Shown here piece after piece: positions 15,127 to 25,894 of a stretch of 64,000 bases of DNA. The translations under genes were made by a program, and so were the position numbers. Each line of letters begins with the position of its first letter. Position 1 is the first letter of the stretch. This stretch comes from Streptomyces sp. NBC_00249 (lineage in GTDB: Bacteria > Actinomycetota > Actinomycetes > Streptomycetales > Streptomycetaceae): the NCBI RefSeq assembly GCF_026342355.1, contig NZ_JAPEMV010000003.1, positions 248,001-312,000 of the forward strand, written 5' to 3'. Under the pieces are notes generated by a model, which had not been told where the DNA came from, ran no database searches, and saw only the letters and a program-made list of their open reading frames with translations.

Positions 15127-17322
15127 GTGATCGGCAGGTTCATCGCGGAACGGGCACGATGGATCGTGGCGTTCGGCATCGCCATCACTCTGCTCGCGGG
15201 CGCCGTCGGCGCCGGAACGCTCGACGCGCTCTCGCTCAACCGCTTCGAGGCCCCGGGCTCGGAGTCCATGCGGGTCCGCGACGCCCTGGCCCGGAACTAC
15301 GGCACCGGCAGCCCCAACCTGGCCCTGCTGGTGACGGCCCGCCACGGCACCGTCGACGAGGACGCCGTCGCCCGCGCGGGAGCGGACCTCACCCGCGAGC
15401 TCGCCGCCCGGCCGGGAGTCGCCCGCGCCTGGTCGTACTGGAGCGAGGGCCGCTCCGACACCCTGCGCGGCGACGACGGCCGGCAGGCACTGGTCCTGGC
15501 CTGGCTGCCCGGCGACGCGAGCCACGTACGCCGCGAGGTGCTGCCCGCACTGGCCCCGGACTTCACCCGCACCACCGAGACCGTCACCGTCCAGGTCGGC
15601 GGCGGCGACGAGGTCTTCCGGCAGACCATGGAACAGGCCCGCAAGGACTTCCTGCGCGCCGAACTCGTCATCCTCCCCCTGGTCCTGCTGCTGCTCTGGT
15701 GGACCTACCGGCGGCTGTCCGCCGCGCTGGTCACCCTCGGCACCGGACTGTTCGCCGTCCTCGGCTCCCTCGCCCTGCTCCGCGCCGTGGTCGCCTTCAC
15801 CGACGTCTCCACCTTCGCCTCCAACATCGCCCTCGTGATGGGCATCGGACTCGGCGTCGACTACGGCCTGTTCGTCGTCCACCGCTTCCGCGAGGAACTG
15901 CGCCGCGGGGACTCCACGGCGGACGCCCTCGCCCGCACCGTACGCGGCGCGGGCCGCACCGTCCTGTTCAGCGCGGTGACCGTGGCCGCCTCCCTGTCGG
16001 CGCTGCTCGCCTTCCCCTTCCCCTTCCTGCGGTCCTTCGCCTACGCGGGCGTCGCGGTCGTCCTCGCGGCCGTCACCGGCGCCACCGTGCTGCTCCCCGC
16101 CGCGCTCGCCCTGCTCGGCCGGCGCGTGGTCCGGCGCGGGCCCGTCCCCGCCGAGACCGAGGGCTTCTGGTTCCGCGCCGCGACCCGGGTCATGCGCCGC
16201 CCGCTGGCGTACGGAGGCGCGGCCCTGGCCGTCCTGCTGCTCCTCGGAGCACCCTTCCTGGACGTACGGTTCGGGCTGCCCGACGACCGGGTGCTGCCCG
16301 CGTCGGCGCCCGCCCGCCAGACCCACGACCGGATCCGGGAGGGGTTCACCGTCGAGGAGTCCGACGCCGTACAGCTGGTCGCCCCGGCGGGCACCCCGGA
16401 GGCGGTGGGCCCCTACGCCGCCGGGCTCTCCCGGATCACGGGCGTGGCCCGGGTCGACACGGCAGCCGGCTCCTACCGCGACGGGCGGCTGACCGGCCCC
16501 GCCCCCGCCGGTGCCTTCAGCGCGGCCGGCGGGCAGCGCCTCACCGTCATCCCCGCCTCCGCGCGGCTGGAGAGCGACCCGACGGGGCTGGTCCGCGAGA
16601 TCCGCGCCCTGCCCGCGCCCTTCGCCGTCGAGGCCGGGGGATACCCGGCCGAACTCACCGACTACCGCGACGGGGTGACGCGGCGGCTGCCGCTGGTGGG
16701 CACCCTGATCGTGGTGGTGACCTTCGCCCTGCTCTTCCTCATGACCGGCAGCCTCGTCGCCCCGCTGAAGGCCACCGTGCTCAACCTGCTGAGCCTGTCC
16801 GTGATCTTCGGGGTCCTGGTCCTGGTCTTCCAGGAGGGCCACCTCTCGGGCCTGCTCGGCTTCACCCCCACCGGGGTGATCGAGCCGAGCATCCCGATCC
16901 TGATGTTCTGCATCGCGTACGGCCTCTCGATGGACTACGAGGTCTTCCTCCTCGCCCGCATCAAGGAGGAGTACGACCGCACCGGCGACGCCCTGGGCTC
17001 GGTGCCCCTCGGCATCGCCCGCAGCGCACCCCTGGTGACGGCGGCCGCCCTGATCCTCGCGGTGTCCTTCGCCACCTACGCCACCGGCCAGGTGGTCTTC
17101 CTCAAGCAGCTGGGCGTCGGCATGGCCCTGGCCGTCGCGGTGGACGCGACCTTGATCCGGGGCGTCCTGGTCCCCGCCCTGATGCGCCTGGCAGGCCCCG
17201 CCAACTGGTGGGCCCCGGCCCCCCTGCGCCGCCTCCACGACCGGATCGGCCTCAAGGAACCGGGCACGGACCCCGCCCCGGCCGTGTCGCAGCGCGCGGA
17301 GGCACCGGTGCCGGGGCGATAG
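15127..17322 (+). CDS. MMPL-family RND exporter
   Basis: A 731-residue membrane protein with the duplicated MMPL layout: TM1 (about 13-32), an outer loop (45-175), TM2-6 (about 178-335), TM7 (about 358-375), a second outer loop and TM8-12 (about 520-690). The proton-relay-like GVDYGLFVVHRFREEL after TM4 and SMDYEVFLLARIKEEY in the second half are the usual signature pair. The family exports lipids or hydrophobic antibiotics. The GTG start follows AAGGGGGA. Two TetR operators precede it, and a methyltransferase gene starts 7 bases after the stop. Confidence 0.92.
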   Translation: MIGRFIAERARWIVAFGIAITLLAGAVGAGTLDALSLNRFEAPGSESMRVRDALARNYGTGSPNLALLVTARHGTVDEDAVARAGADLTRELAARPGVARAWSYWSEGRSDTLRGDDGRQALVLAWLPGDASHVRREVLPALAPDFTRTTETVTVQVGGGDEVFRQTMEQARKDFLRAELVILPLVLLLLWWTYRRLSAALVTLGTGLFAVLGSLALLRAVVAFTDVSTFASNIALVMGIGLGVDYGLFVVHRFREELRRGDSTADALARTVRGAGRTVLFSAVTVAASLSALLAFPFPFLRSFAYAGVAVVLAAVTGATVLLPAALALLGRRVVRRGPVPAETEGFWFRAATRVMRRPLAYGGAALAVLLLLGAPFLDVRFGLPDDRVLPASAPARQTHDRIREGFTVEESDAVQLVAPAGTPEAVGPYAAGLSRITGVARVDTAAGSYRDGRLTGPAPAGAFSAAGGQRLTVIPASARLESDPTGLVREIRALPAPFAVEAGGYPAELTDYRDGVTRRLPLVGTLIVVVTFALLFLMTGSLVAPLKATVLNLLSLSVIFGVLVLVFQEGHLSGLLGFTPTGVIEPSIPILMFCIAYGLSMDYEVFLLARIKEEYDRTGDALGSVPLGIARSAPLVTAAALILAVSFATYATGQVVFLKQLGVGMALAVAVDATLIRGVLVPALMRLAGPANWWAPAPLRRLHDRIGLKEPGTDPAPAVSQRAEAPVPGR

Positions 17323-17329
17323 TGGGGCC

Positions 17330-18151
17330 GTGAGCGATACACCGCTGGGCACGGAACGGGACGGGGCCGACGACACGGCCGAAACCGAGGACGGGGCCGC
17401 CTGGTCCGGACCCGAGGGGGCCCGGGCCTTCGCGGCCGTCGAGGCCGCCACGGACTGGCTGCTCGGCTATCCGTTCGTCTTCCGGGCCCTGGCCCGCCGG
17501 ATCCGCCCGGGCGAGGTCCTCGTCGACTACGGGTGCGGGCCGGGCAAGGTGGCCGAGCACGCCGCCCGGCGGTTCGGAGCGCGGGTCCTGGGGGCCGACA
17601 CCTCCCCGCAGATGCTGGAGCTGGCCCGGACCACCGCCCCGACGGTGGCCGAGTACCACCTCGTCGTCGACGGACGGGTCGCCGGCCTCGCGGACGGCTG
17701 CGCGGACGCCGTCATGTGCAACCACGTCCTCGCCTCCCTGCCCGACGAGGACACCGTGCTCGGCGTGTTCGGCGAGATCCGCCGACTGCTGCGCCCCGGC
17801 GCCCCGTTCGTCCTGCTCGCCACCGACCCCGACTGCGTCGGCCTCGACTACGCCTCACTGCGCATCGGCGAGCCCGGCGGGTCGTACGCGGCCGGGGAGC
17901 CGCTGACCGTACGGCTGCTGCGCACGGACGGCTCCTGGCAGGAGGTGCAGAACCACGCCTGGCCGGTCGCCCTCCTCCCCGCCCTGCTGGAGCGGTCCGG
18001 TTTCCGGGACGTCGTCCAGCACCGCCCCACCGTCGAGGAGGCCCGGGACCTCGTGGCCCCGGACCTCCTCGACAGCCGTACCTGGGCGGCGGAGCGGACG
18101 CGCCCGCCCCTGGTGGTCACCACGGCCCTGGCCGCGGCACCGCGCGGCTGA
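17330..18151 (+). CDS. SAM-dependent class I methyltransferase
   Basis: A 273-residue soluble enzyme. Motif I is VDYGCGPGKVAEHAA (about 64-78), with ADTSPQMLELA as the acidic loop binding the adenosyl ribose and MCNHVLASLPDEDT as motif IV; FGEIRRLLRPGAPFVL follows. A C-terminal strand region ends in PLVVTTALAAA. The substrate is not predictable. The 7-base gap from the MMPL gene suggests cotranscription and perhaps a role in modifying the exported lipid or drug. Confidence 0.87.
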   Translation: MSDTPLGTERDGADDTAETEDGAAWSGPEGARAFAAVEAATDWLLGYPFVFRALARRIRPGEVLVDYGCGPGKVAEHAARRFGARVLGADTSPQMLELARTTAPTVAEYHLVVDGRVAGLADGCADAVMCNHVLASLPDEDTVLGVFGEIRRLLRPGAPFVLLATDPDCVGLDYASLRIGEPGGSYAAGEPLTVRLLRTDGSWQEVQNHAWPVALLPALLERSGFRDVVQHRPTVEEARDLVAPDLLDSRTWAAERTRPPLVVTTALAAAPRG

Positions 18152-18158
18152 GGGCCGG

Positions 18159-18817
18159 TCAGCGCCGCAGGATCCGGCGCGAGAGCCGGTTTCCCAGGAA
18201 CTGCGCCGACTGCACGAGGACGATCAGGACCAGCACCGTGACCACCATCACCGAGGTGTCGAAGCGGAGGTAGCCGTAGGTCATGGCCAGGTTGCCGACA
18301 CCGCCCCCGCCGACCGTCCCGGCCACCGCCGAGAAGTCGATCAGCGCGACGAGCATGAAGGTCAGACCGAGGACCAGCGGTCCGAGGGCCTCGGGGACGA
18401 GCACCGTCAGCAGGATCCGCAGCGGCCCGGCCCCCATCGACCGGGCCGCCTCGACCACGCCCGGTTCCACGGACAGCAGGTTGGACTCCACGATCCGGGC
18501 GATCCCGAAGGTGGCCACGATCGTCATCGGGAAGATCGCGGCATCCGTGCCGATCATCGTGCCGACCACCGCCCGGGTGACGGGGGCGAGCGCCACGATG
18601 GCGATGATGAACGGCACCGGCCGGACGATGTTGATGAAGGTCCCCAGGACCGCGTGGACCACCCGGTTCGGCAGCACCCCGCCCTTGCGCGTGGCGTAGA
18701 GGGCGAGACCGACCGCGAGCCCGCAGACGGTGGACAGCGCCAGCGTGATCAGCACCATGTAGACGGTCTCGCCGGTGGCGTCGACGACCTTCGGCCAGAA
18801 CGTGCTCCAGTCCGCCT

Positions 18818-18821
<4 letters not shown>
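18159..18821 (-). CDS. metI: Methionine ABC transporter permease MetI
   Basis: A 220-residue inner-membrane permease with five predicted helices. The EAA loop is VVEAARSMGAGPLRILLTVL (contact to MetN), and RPVPFIIAIVAL and DFSAVAGTVGGGGVGNLA are hallmarks of MetI. The GTG start overlaps the MetN stop by four bases (GTGA), so translation is coupled. It is the last gene of a metQ-metN-metI unit and convergent with the methyltransferase gene, 7 bases away. Confidence 0.93.
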
Positions 18822-19830
<1,009 letters not shown>

Positions 19831-19834
<4 letters not shown>

Positions 19835-20712
19835 CGGGCGAGCTGCTCGCGGATCCGGCCGAGCTCGGCCCGCAGCTCGGCGGCGGGCAGTTCGATGTGG
19901 TGGGCGGTGCCGTTGCTGGTGCGGCGGACCTCGTCCTGCACGGGCTTGGAGGCGTACAGCTTCACGATCTTCTCGAAGTCCGGGTCGTCCTTGCGGTCGG
20001 CGCGGGCGGCGATGACGTTGAGGTACGGGACGGACTGCGGGCTGGTGGGGTCGTCCTTGAACAGGGCGCTCTTCGCGTCGATGCCGGCGAGCTGCGCCAC
20101 CCCGTCGTTGATGATCGCGGCGTCGGCGTCCTTGAGGGTGCGCGGGGTCTGCTGGGCGTTCACCGGGGTGAGCTTGATGTGCTTGGGGTTGGAGGTGATG
20201 TCGTCCGGGGTGGCGAACAGCCCGGCGTCCTTCTTCAGTTCGATCACCTTCGCCTGCTCCAGCACGCGCAGGCCGCGGCCCTGGTTGGCGGGGTCGTTGG
20301 GCAGGGTGACCTCGGCCCCCTCGGGGAGGTCGGTGAGCTGCTTGTGCCTGGAGGAGTAGAGGCCGAGCGGGACCACCGTGGTCGCGGCGATCGGTGCGAT
20401 GTCGGTCTTGTTCTCGGTGTTGGACTGCGCGAGGAAGACCAGGTGCTGGAAGGCGTTGAGCTCGATGTCGCCCGCGGCGAGGGCCTTGTTGGGCAGCGAG
20501 TAGTCGTCGAAGACCACCGGCTCGACGGTGAGGCCCTCCTTCTTCGCCTCCTTGGCGAGGACCTCCCACTCGGGGGAGTCACCGGAGACGCCCACGCGGA
20601 TGCGCTTGCCGTCCGAGCCGCCGAGCCCGCAGCCGGATGCGAGGAGCGCGAGGGCGGTGAGGGCGGTGGTGAGGGCGAGCGCGGTACGGCGGCGCGGTGA
20701 TTCAGCAGACAT
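19831..20712 (-). CDS. metQ: Methionine-binding lipoprotein MetQ
   Basis: A 293-residue substrate-binding lipoprotein. The signal peptide ends in the lipobox LASGC, with C28 as the lipidated residue. The mature NlpA/MetQ domain shows RVGVSGDSPEWEVL, EPVVFDDYSLPNKALAAGDI, AFQHLVFL and PNDPANQGRGLRVL, all standard for D/L-methionine binding proteins. It is the first gene of the importer. The upstream region (20713-20804) shows no SAM riboswitch fold that I can recognise. Confidence 0.93.
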
Positions 20713-20804
20713 CGTGGGATCCAGAGGTAGAGGAACGCATCAAGCGGGTTACCTCTGAACAGTAGGTCGGGATCCCTGTATTGACTTGGTATGAAAGATC
20801 GTAT

Positions 20805-21227
20805 TCATGATCCTGTAATGAATGGAAGGCCGGAGGGGGGTGTGTGGCCCGGATAGCTCTCCCCGAGGACCGTGTCGAACAGACTGGTGACCTCCGCGGC
20901 CGTCATCCCCTGCTCGCGCGCCTGGCCCATCCACTCCCCGAGACTGCGCCGCAACGGGGACTCCGGCGCGGTCCCCGGGCTCGCCAGGGAACGGGTGATG
21001 AAAGTGCCCGAACCCTGCCGCACCTCCACCAGTCCCGAACGCTCCAGCTCCCGGTAGGCCTTGAGCGTGGTGTTGGGGTTGACCTTCGTGGTGGCGGCCA
21101 CCTGCGCCGCCGTGGGCAGCTTGTCCCCCTCGGCCAGCGCCCCCATGCGCAGCGCCTGCTCCACCTGCTGGACGATCTGGAGGTAGGCGGGCAGCCCGCC
21201 GCGACGTTCGATGCGAAACACGACCAC
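20805..21227 (-). CDS. GntR-family (YtrA type) transcriptional regulator
   Basis: A 140-residue short GntR regulator: a winged helix-turn-helix (about 10-75, PAYLQIVQQVEQALRMGAL, then NPNTTLKAYRELERSGLVE and RQGSGTFIT) and a small C-terminal dimerisation part. This short form is typical of YtrA proteins that control ABC exporters. It lies downstream of the permease gene on the same strand instead of first in the operon. The GTG start at 21227 is fixed by AAGGAGG 8 bases before it. Confidence 0.9.
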   Translation of the reverse strand: MVVFRIERRGGLPAYLQIVQQVEQALRMGALAEGDKLPTAAQVAATTKVNPNTTLKAYRELERSGLVEVRQGSGTFITRSLASPGTAPESPLRRSLGEWMGQAREQGMTAAEVTSLFDTVLGESYPGHTPPSGLPFITGS

Positions 21228-21268
21228 GGTGCCCGCCTCCTTCTCTCTTCTCCAGGGTTGCGCCGGGG

Positions 21269-21298
21269 GGCGCTCTACAGGGGGTCGCTCTACAGGGG
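21269..21298. repeat. Short tandem duplication at the 3' end of the permease gene
   Basis: CGCTCTACAGGGG occurs twice in a row (about 21271-21283 and 21286-21298). On the coding strand each copy contains the last codons and stop of the permease (CCCCTGTAG), so the distal copy lies just after the gene as an untranslated duplicate. Confidence 0.65.
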
Positions 21299-22276
21299 TC
21301 CGCGCCGGGAGCGCCACACGAGCACGCCGACGAGGGCCGCGCCCAGGGCCAGGTAGAGGCCGGCGGCGGTCCACTGCATGCCCGCCATCTGCTCTTTCCC
21401 GAAGTAGTCCCAGACCGAGTTCACGATACCGAGGGAGGCCCGGCAGGCCTCCGGCGAACTGTCGCTCACGCAGGTGCCCCACCCGTAGAGCTTCCCGGAG
21501 GCGGTCCCGATCCACCGGTCCGCCTCGACCGCGTGCTCCAGGAAGGCCGGCTGGGCGCCGTCCAGCGGGAAGGTGACGCGGTGCGGAGTGGCGAGCCGGT
21601 CCTTGTACACGTCGACCGCGAAGGCGACGACGTACGAGGTCGCGAGCGTCACGGCCATGGCCGCGACGGGCCGGCGGAGCAGCGCCCCGACGGTGATGCC
21701 GAGCGCGGTCATGAACAGGGCCTCGGCCGCCGGCACCGGGCCCGAGGCCTCGAACAGCGAGCCGGACAGCCAGTTGTCGGGCGCGAACGGCCCCACCGAC
21801 CGCCACCACCAGCCGTAGAGCAGGCTCAGGGGCAGGACCGTCACCACCGCGAGCACCAGCGCGAAGCCGACCTGCCACCGCAGCCAGCGCCCCCGCGGCA
21901 CCGACTGGGTGGTGACCAGCCGGACCGTCCCGTCCTGCTGGCCGGAGGAGACGAGCGGGGCGCCGAGGAACACGCCCAGCAGCAGGGGCAGCGAGCTCAG
22001 GTTGGTGCCCCACGAGTTGAGGTCGTTCTGGATCCGGTTGGCGAGGTTGCCGCCTTGCGTGTCGACGGCGCCCTGGGGCCAGCCGGCGCCGTGCAGGGTG
22101 TCCAGCATCGCGGCCCGCTGGTAGACGAGGGTGATCGAGCCGAGCACGGCCGCCGCCGCGCAGACGACGAGGGCCGTACGGTGCTGGTTCACCAGCAGCC
22201 ACGCGAGCCCGCGCAGCCGGCGGGTCCGGGCGGGCGCCGTGCCCTGACCGGGTACGTCTCGGGTCAGCGTGTTCAT
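21290..22276 (-). CDS. ABC transporter permease (ABC-2 type)
   Basis: A 328-residue membrane protein with six hydrophobic segments: about 35-55, a pair near 98-115, 140-160 (FALVLAVVTVLPLSLLYGWW), 186-202, 210-228 and a C-terminal helix near 300-320. The pattern and the long extracytoplasmic part before the last helix fit ABC-2 exporters of the YtrA-regulated type. The ATG at 22276 overlaps the ATPase stop (ATGA). The substrate is unknown; related systems respond to cell-wall-active compounds. Confidence 0.85.
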   Translation of the reverse strand: MNTLTRDVPGQGTAPARTRRLRGLAWLLVNQHRTALVVCAAAAVLGSITLVYQRAAMLDTLHGAGWPQGAVDTQGGNLANRIQNDLNSWGTNLSSLPLLLGVFLGAPLVSSGQQDGTVRLVTTQSVPRGRWLRWQVGFALVLAVVTVLPLSLLYGWWWRSVGPFAPDNWLSGSLFEASGPVPAAEALFMTALGITVGALLRRPVAAMAVTLATSYVVAFAVDVYKDRLATPHRVTFPLDGAQPAFLEHAVEADRWIGTASGKLYGWGTCVSDSSPEACRASLGIVNSVWDYFGKEQMAGMQWTAAGLYLALGAALVGVLVWRSRRGPL

Positions 22277-23220
22277 GCCGCCGACTCCTCTCGGTGGTCG
22301 GGGACGGCGGTCGGGGAGAGCAGGGCCGGGGCCTCGGGGGAGCGGAGGTAGCCGAGCAGCACCTCTTCCATGCTCGGCCAGCTCTGCTCCCACGCGCTGT
22401 CGAGCGGCCCCTCGCGCCGCACCAGGGCGGTGAAGTGGCGCCCGGAGACCCGCGATTCGATCAGGGTGTGGGCGCCCAGGCCGGCGGGGAGCTCCCCCTG
22501 CGGGGTGGTGACCCCGGTGACCAGGGTGTGCATGGGGATCAGCTCGTCGGCCTCGCCCGCCATGCGCACCCGGCCCTGGTCGAGGACCAGGACGTAGTCA
22601 CACATGTGCTCGATCTCGCTGAGCAGGTGGGAGGACATCACCACGGTGGTGCCGTGCTCGGCCGCCTCCGACAGGAGCAGCGCGGTCGTCTCGTCCCGGG
22701 AGACCGGATCGAGATCGGCCATCGGCTCGTCCAGCAGCAGCAGTTCGGGCCGCTTGCCGAAGGCGAGGGCGAAGGCGACCCGGGTCCGCTGGCCGCCCGA
22801 CAGCTCCCGGATCCTGGCGTCCCGCGGGATCCGGCCCCCGTCGGCGATCCGCTCGGCCACCTCCTGGTCCCAGCCCGGGTTGAGCTCCTGGCCCATCCGC
22901 AGGGTCTGCGCCACCGTGAAGTTCTTGAACAGCGGCTTGTCCTGGCCGAGATGGGCCCAGCGGGGCATGACCCCGGGCGAGCCGGCCGGGGTGCCGAAGA
23001 GCCTCAGCTCGCCGGCCGACGGCTCGGTGAGGCCGGCCGCCATGGCCAGCAGGGTGCTCTTGCCCGCCCCGTTGGGTCCCACGAGGGCGGTGATGCGTCC
23101 GGCGGGTACCCGGAAGGAGCAGTCCCGCAGGGCCCAGCTCCGGCGGTACCTCTTGCCCAGCCCGCGCGCCTCGAGGGCCCACCGGCTCCCGGCCGGGTCT
23201 GACGTGGTCGTGCCTCGCAC
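22273..23220 (-). CDS. ABC transporter ATP-binding protein
   Basis: A 315-residue ATPase. Walker A is GPNGAGKST (K54), the signature LSGGQRTRV, Walker B LLLLDEPMADLDP and the switch VVMSSHLL. The C-terminal 80 residues after EADELI form an accessory domain seen in ABC-2 exporters. The GTG start follows AAAGGGGGG. It is the first gene of an ATPase-permease-GntR unit; an inverted repeat sits just upstream. Confidence 0.93.
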   Translation of the reverse strand: MRGTTTSDPAGSRWALEARGLGKRYRRSWALRDCSFRVPAGRITALVGPNGAGKSTLLAMAAGLTEPSAGELRLFGTPAGSPGVMPRWAHLGQDKPLFKNFTVAQTLRMGQELNPGWDQEVAERIADGGRIPRDARIRELSGGQRTRVAFALAFGKRPELLLLDEPMADLDPVSRDETTALLLSEAAEHGTTVVMSSHLLSEIEHMCDYVLVLDQGRVRMAGEADELIPMHTLVTGVTTPQGELPAGLGAHTLIESRVSGRHFTALVRREGPLDSAWEQSWPSMEEVLLGYLRSPEAPALLSPTAVPDHREESAA

Positions 23221-23236
23221 GGCTTCCCCCCTTTCA

Positions 23237-23260
23237 ATTCCATGAGAGAACTAGTGGAAT
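23237..23260. promoter_or_regulatory. Candidate GntR (YtrA) operator ATTCCA-N12-TGGAAT
   Basis: An inverted repeat with 6-base arms about 17-40 bases upstream of the ABC ATPase start, in an otherwise AT-richer stretch containing ACTAGT. Spacing and position fit a YtrA-family operator covering the promoter. Confidence 0.55.
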
Positions 23261-23306
23261 CATGGTCTTGGGGCCGGGTCATGTCAAACACCCCCGCCGG
23301 AACGAG

Positions 23307-23339
23307 CCAGGGGCGGGCGACGGTGTCGCCCGCCCCTGG
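23307..23339. terminator. Strong hairpin terminator
   Basis: A perfect 15-bp stem (CCAGGGGCGGGCGAC at 23307-23321 with its complement at 23325-23339) and a 3-base loop GGT. It lies downstream of the leftward MFS gene and before the promoter of the ABC unit. Confidence 0.85.
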
Positions 23340-23419
23340 GGTCGGTGTGCGGTGTGCTTCCGGGAGGACCGGTCGGTCCGGATGGGACCGTTAGGCCGTT
23401 GGGCCGTCAGGCCATGCGG

Positions 23420-24724
23420 TCAGGCCGTCAGGGCCCCCGGCCGTGCCTCGCGGACCGGCGGCGCGAGGCGCCCCGTACGCTCCAGCCCGTACAGGGCGGC
23501 GGCGCATCCCAGGCCCAGGGCGCACAGCGCCAGCCACGGCAGTGCGGACATCCCCGCCGACCGGGCGGCGTCCAGGGCCGCGCCCGTCAGCAGGTTGCCG
23601 AGCGCGATCCCGACCCCGCAGACGGTGTTGTAGAGGCCGTAGTGCGTCGCCACCAGACGGTCCCCCGAGAGCCGGACGATGGTGTCCATCTCGAAGGGGT
23701 AGGCGATCATCGTCCCCACCGCCAGCAGCAGCGCCGACAGCGCCGGCGGGCCCCCGGCCAGCAGCCACCGGCCCGGCCCGCCCTGCACCGCCGGCGCCGC
23801 CGTCGCCACGAGCAGCGGCACGAAGGCGACCCCCATCACCAGCAGCCCCCAGCACAGGGCCCGGCCCGGCTCCATCCGGGCCTTGCACCAGGCGGTGACC
23901 CGGGTCTGGAAGAGGATCGTGCTCAGCCCCGACACGGCGAAGAGCGCCGCCACGGCCGCCGTCCCGAACGCGCCCTCGCCGCCGAGGCGCCGCACCTCCA
24001 GCGGAAGCGCCATGTACACCTGGAACGTCAGGACGTACGAGCCGATCATGGCCACGGAGAAGAGCAGGAACGGCCGGTTGCGCAGGATGCCGCGCCACTG
24101 CGCGAACACACCCGTACGGGGCTGCGCCGCCCGCTGCTCGGCGTCGTCGCCGCGGCGGGCGGGCAGGGCCCGGACCTGCACGACGCTCAGCAGGGCGAAG
24201 ATCCCCGCCGCCACCAGGCAGGTGACCTTGAAGTCCACACCCGTCAGCAGCATCCCCGCCAGCGGGCCCAGCAGGATGCCCGCCTGGTAGAAGACGTTGA
24301 ACAGGGCGAAGGCCTCCACCCGCCGCTCGCCCGCGTCCACCGCCAGATAGGCCCGGGTGGCCGGGTTGAACAGCGCCCCGGCCAGGCCCGTCGCCGCCGA
24401 GGCGGCGATCAGCGCGGGCACCGATTCGACGAGGCCGAGCGTCGCGAAACCGGCGACGCGCAGCAGCAGACCGGCGATGATCATCGGCTTGTAGCCGAGC
24501 CGGTCGGCAAGCGTCCCGCCGATCAGGAACATGCCCTGCTGGCTGAAGTTGCGGACGCCGAGGATCAGCCCGACCGTCCAGCCGGCCAGCCCCAGGGGGC
24601 CCGCCAGGTGCGTGGCCAGGTACGGCATGAGCATGTAGAAGCCCAGGTTGATGGTGAACTGGTTCACCATCAGCAGCTGGACGCTGCGCTCGTACGAACG
24701 GACCTGCGCGAGCGTGCCCCTCAT
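23420..24724 (-). CDS. MFS transporter coupled to a PLP enzyme
   Basis: A 434-residue 12-TM major facilitator. The A-motif after TM2 is [14 protein letters not shown], and the second half has a comparable loop ([15 protein letters not shown]). The start ATG overlaps the stop of the upstream cysteine-synthase-like gene (ATGA), so the two proteins are made together. That suggests export of the amino acid produced by the enzyme or uptake of its precursor. The C-terminal tail after TM12 is short and cytoplasmic. A strong hairpin lies about 80 bases after the stop. Confidence 0.9.
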   Translation of the reverse strand: MRGTLAQVRSYERSVQLLMVNQFTINLGFYMLMPYLATHLAGPLGLAGWTVGLILGVRNFSQQGMFLIGGTLADRLGYKPMIIAGLLLRVAGFATLGLVESVPALIAASAATGLAGALFNPATRAYLAVDAGERRVEAFALFNVFYQAGILLGPLAGMLLTGVDFKVTCLVAAGIFALLSVVQVRALPARRGDDAEQRAAQPRTGVFAQWRGILRNRPFLLFSVAMIGSYVLTFQVYMALPLEVRRLGGEGAFGTAAVAALFAVSGLSTILFQTRVTAWCKARMEPGRALCWGLLVMGVAFVPLLVATAAPAVQGGPGRWLLAGGPPALSALLLAVGTMIAYPFEMDTIVRLSGDRLVATHYGLYNTVCGVGIALGNLLTGAALDAARSAGMSALPWLALCALGLGCAAALYGLERTGRLAPPVREARPGALTA

Positions 24725-25818
24725 CGGGCGTCCTCCCGCGCCCCGCCCAGCGAGAGCGGGTCGACCACGCTGGCGCACCGGGTCCAGCGCGTGACCTCCT
24801 TCTCGTCGAGCCGGCCGATCGTGTCGGGTTCCGCGGCCGGAGGCGCGTCGAGGAGACCGTGGGCGGCGCAGTAGTCGTCGTCGTAGACCGTCCCGAGGTA
24901 GCGCTGCGGGCCGTCGGGGAAGACCGCCGCGATCCGGGAGTCCCCGGGCAGGGTCCGCGCCAGCCAGCCGGCGACGAGGGCCACCGCGCCCACGCTCCAG
25001 CCGCCGGTGGCGTAGTGCGAGGCCGCGAGCTGGCGGCAGGACCACACGGCCTCCGCCGGAGCCACCCAGTGCACCTCGGAGAACTGCTCGTAGGCCACGT
25101 TGCGGGGGTAGATGCTCGAACCGAGGCCCCGCATCAGCCGGGTCCGGGCGGGCTGCCCGAAGATCGTCGAGCCGACGGTGTCCACGCCCACCACCGTCAG
25201 CCCGGGGTAGAGCTGCCGCAGGACGCGCGAGACGCCCGCGGAGTGCCCGCCGGTGCCCACGCTGCACACCAGCACGTCGACGTGGCCCAGCTCGGAGGCC
25301 AGTTCCAGGGCGAGCGGGGTGTAGGCGGTGGTGTTGTCCGGGTTGTTGTACTGGTCCGGGCACCAGGAGCCGGGGTGGCGCTCCAGCAGCTGGGTGACGC
25401 GGTCGCGGCGGGCCTGCTGCCAGCCGCCGGTGGGGTGCGGCTCGGAGACGACGTTGACCTGCGCCCCGTACGCCGTCAGCAGCCGGGTCATCGAGGTCTC
25501 CAGCCCCGGGTCGGTGACCAGGGTGACCGGGTGCCCGTGGACCATGCCGGCCAGGGCGAGGCCGAGGCCGAGGGTGCCGCTGGTGGACTCGATGATCCGG
25601 GCTCCGGGCGCCAGGTCGCCGCGGGCGCGGGCCCGTTCGACCATGTGCAGGCCCGGCCGGTCCTTGATGCCGCCGGGGTTGAAGCCTTCGAGCTTCGCCC
25701 AGAAACCGCGTCCGGCGGGGGCGAGCGGCTCCGACACGCGGAGCAGGGGAGTGTTGCCGACCAGCCCGGACAGGGTGGTGCGGGCGGGAGGTGTGAGGTC
25801 GGTGGTCGAGGAGTGCAT
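24721..25818 (-). CDS. Cysteine synthase-family PLP enzyme
   Basis: A 365-residue fold-type II PLP enzyme. The Schiff-base lysine is K52 in [26 protein letters not shown] and [14 protein letters not shown] are the phosphate-binding loops. It lacks the CBS pair of cystathionine synthases. The C-terminal extension (about 320-365) is unusual for plain cysteine synthase. Relatives make cysteine, 2,3-diaminopropionate precursors or other beta-substituted alanines; which applies is unknown. No sulfur or siderophore gene is adjacent except the overlapping MFS gene. Confidence 0.88.
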   Translation of the reverse strand: MHSSTTDLTPPARTTLSGLVGNTPLLRVSEPLAPAGRGFWAKLEGFNPGGIKDRPGLHMVERARARGDLAPGARIIESTSGTLGLGLALAGMVHGHPVTLVTDPGLETSMTRLLTAYGAQVNVVSEPHPTGGWQQARRDRVTQLLERHPGSWCPDQYNNPDNTTAYTPLALELASELGHVDVLVCSVGTGGHSAGVSRVLRQLYPGLTVVGVDTVGSTIFGQPARTRLMRGLGSSIYPRNVAYEQFSEVHWVAPAEAVWSCRQLAASHYATGGWSVGAVALVAGWLARTLPGDSRIAAVFPDGPQRYLGTVYDDDYCAAHGLLDAPPAAEPDTIGRLDEKEVTRWTRCASVVDPLSLGGAREDAR

Positions 25819-25894
25819 GGTTCCGCTCTCGGTCGATGGTGCGTCAGGTGGTCGCTCGGACGTCAGCCGCTGCGAACGGCTCTACGGGAGCGGT

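Noticed and set aside
20713-20804. Possible SAM riboswitch upstream of metQ
   Set aside because: No kink-turn, pseudoknot or conserved core of SAM-I, SAM-II or SAM-IV could be drawn; the region is short and mostly promoter-like.
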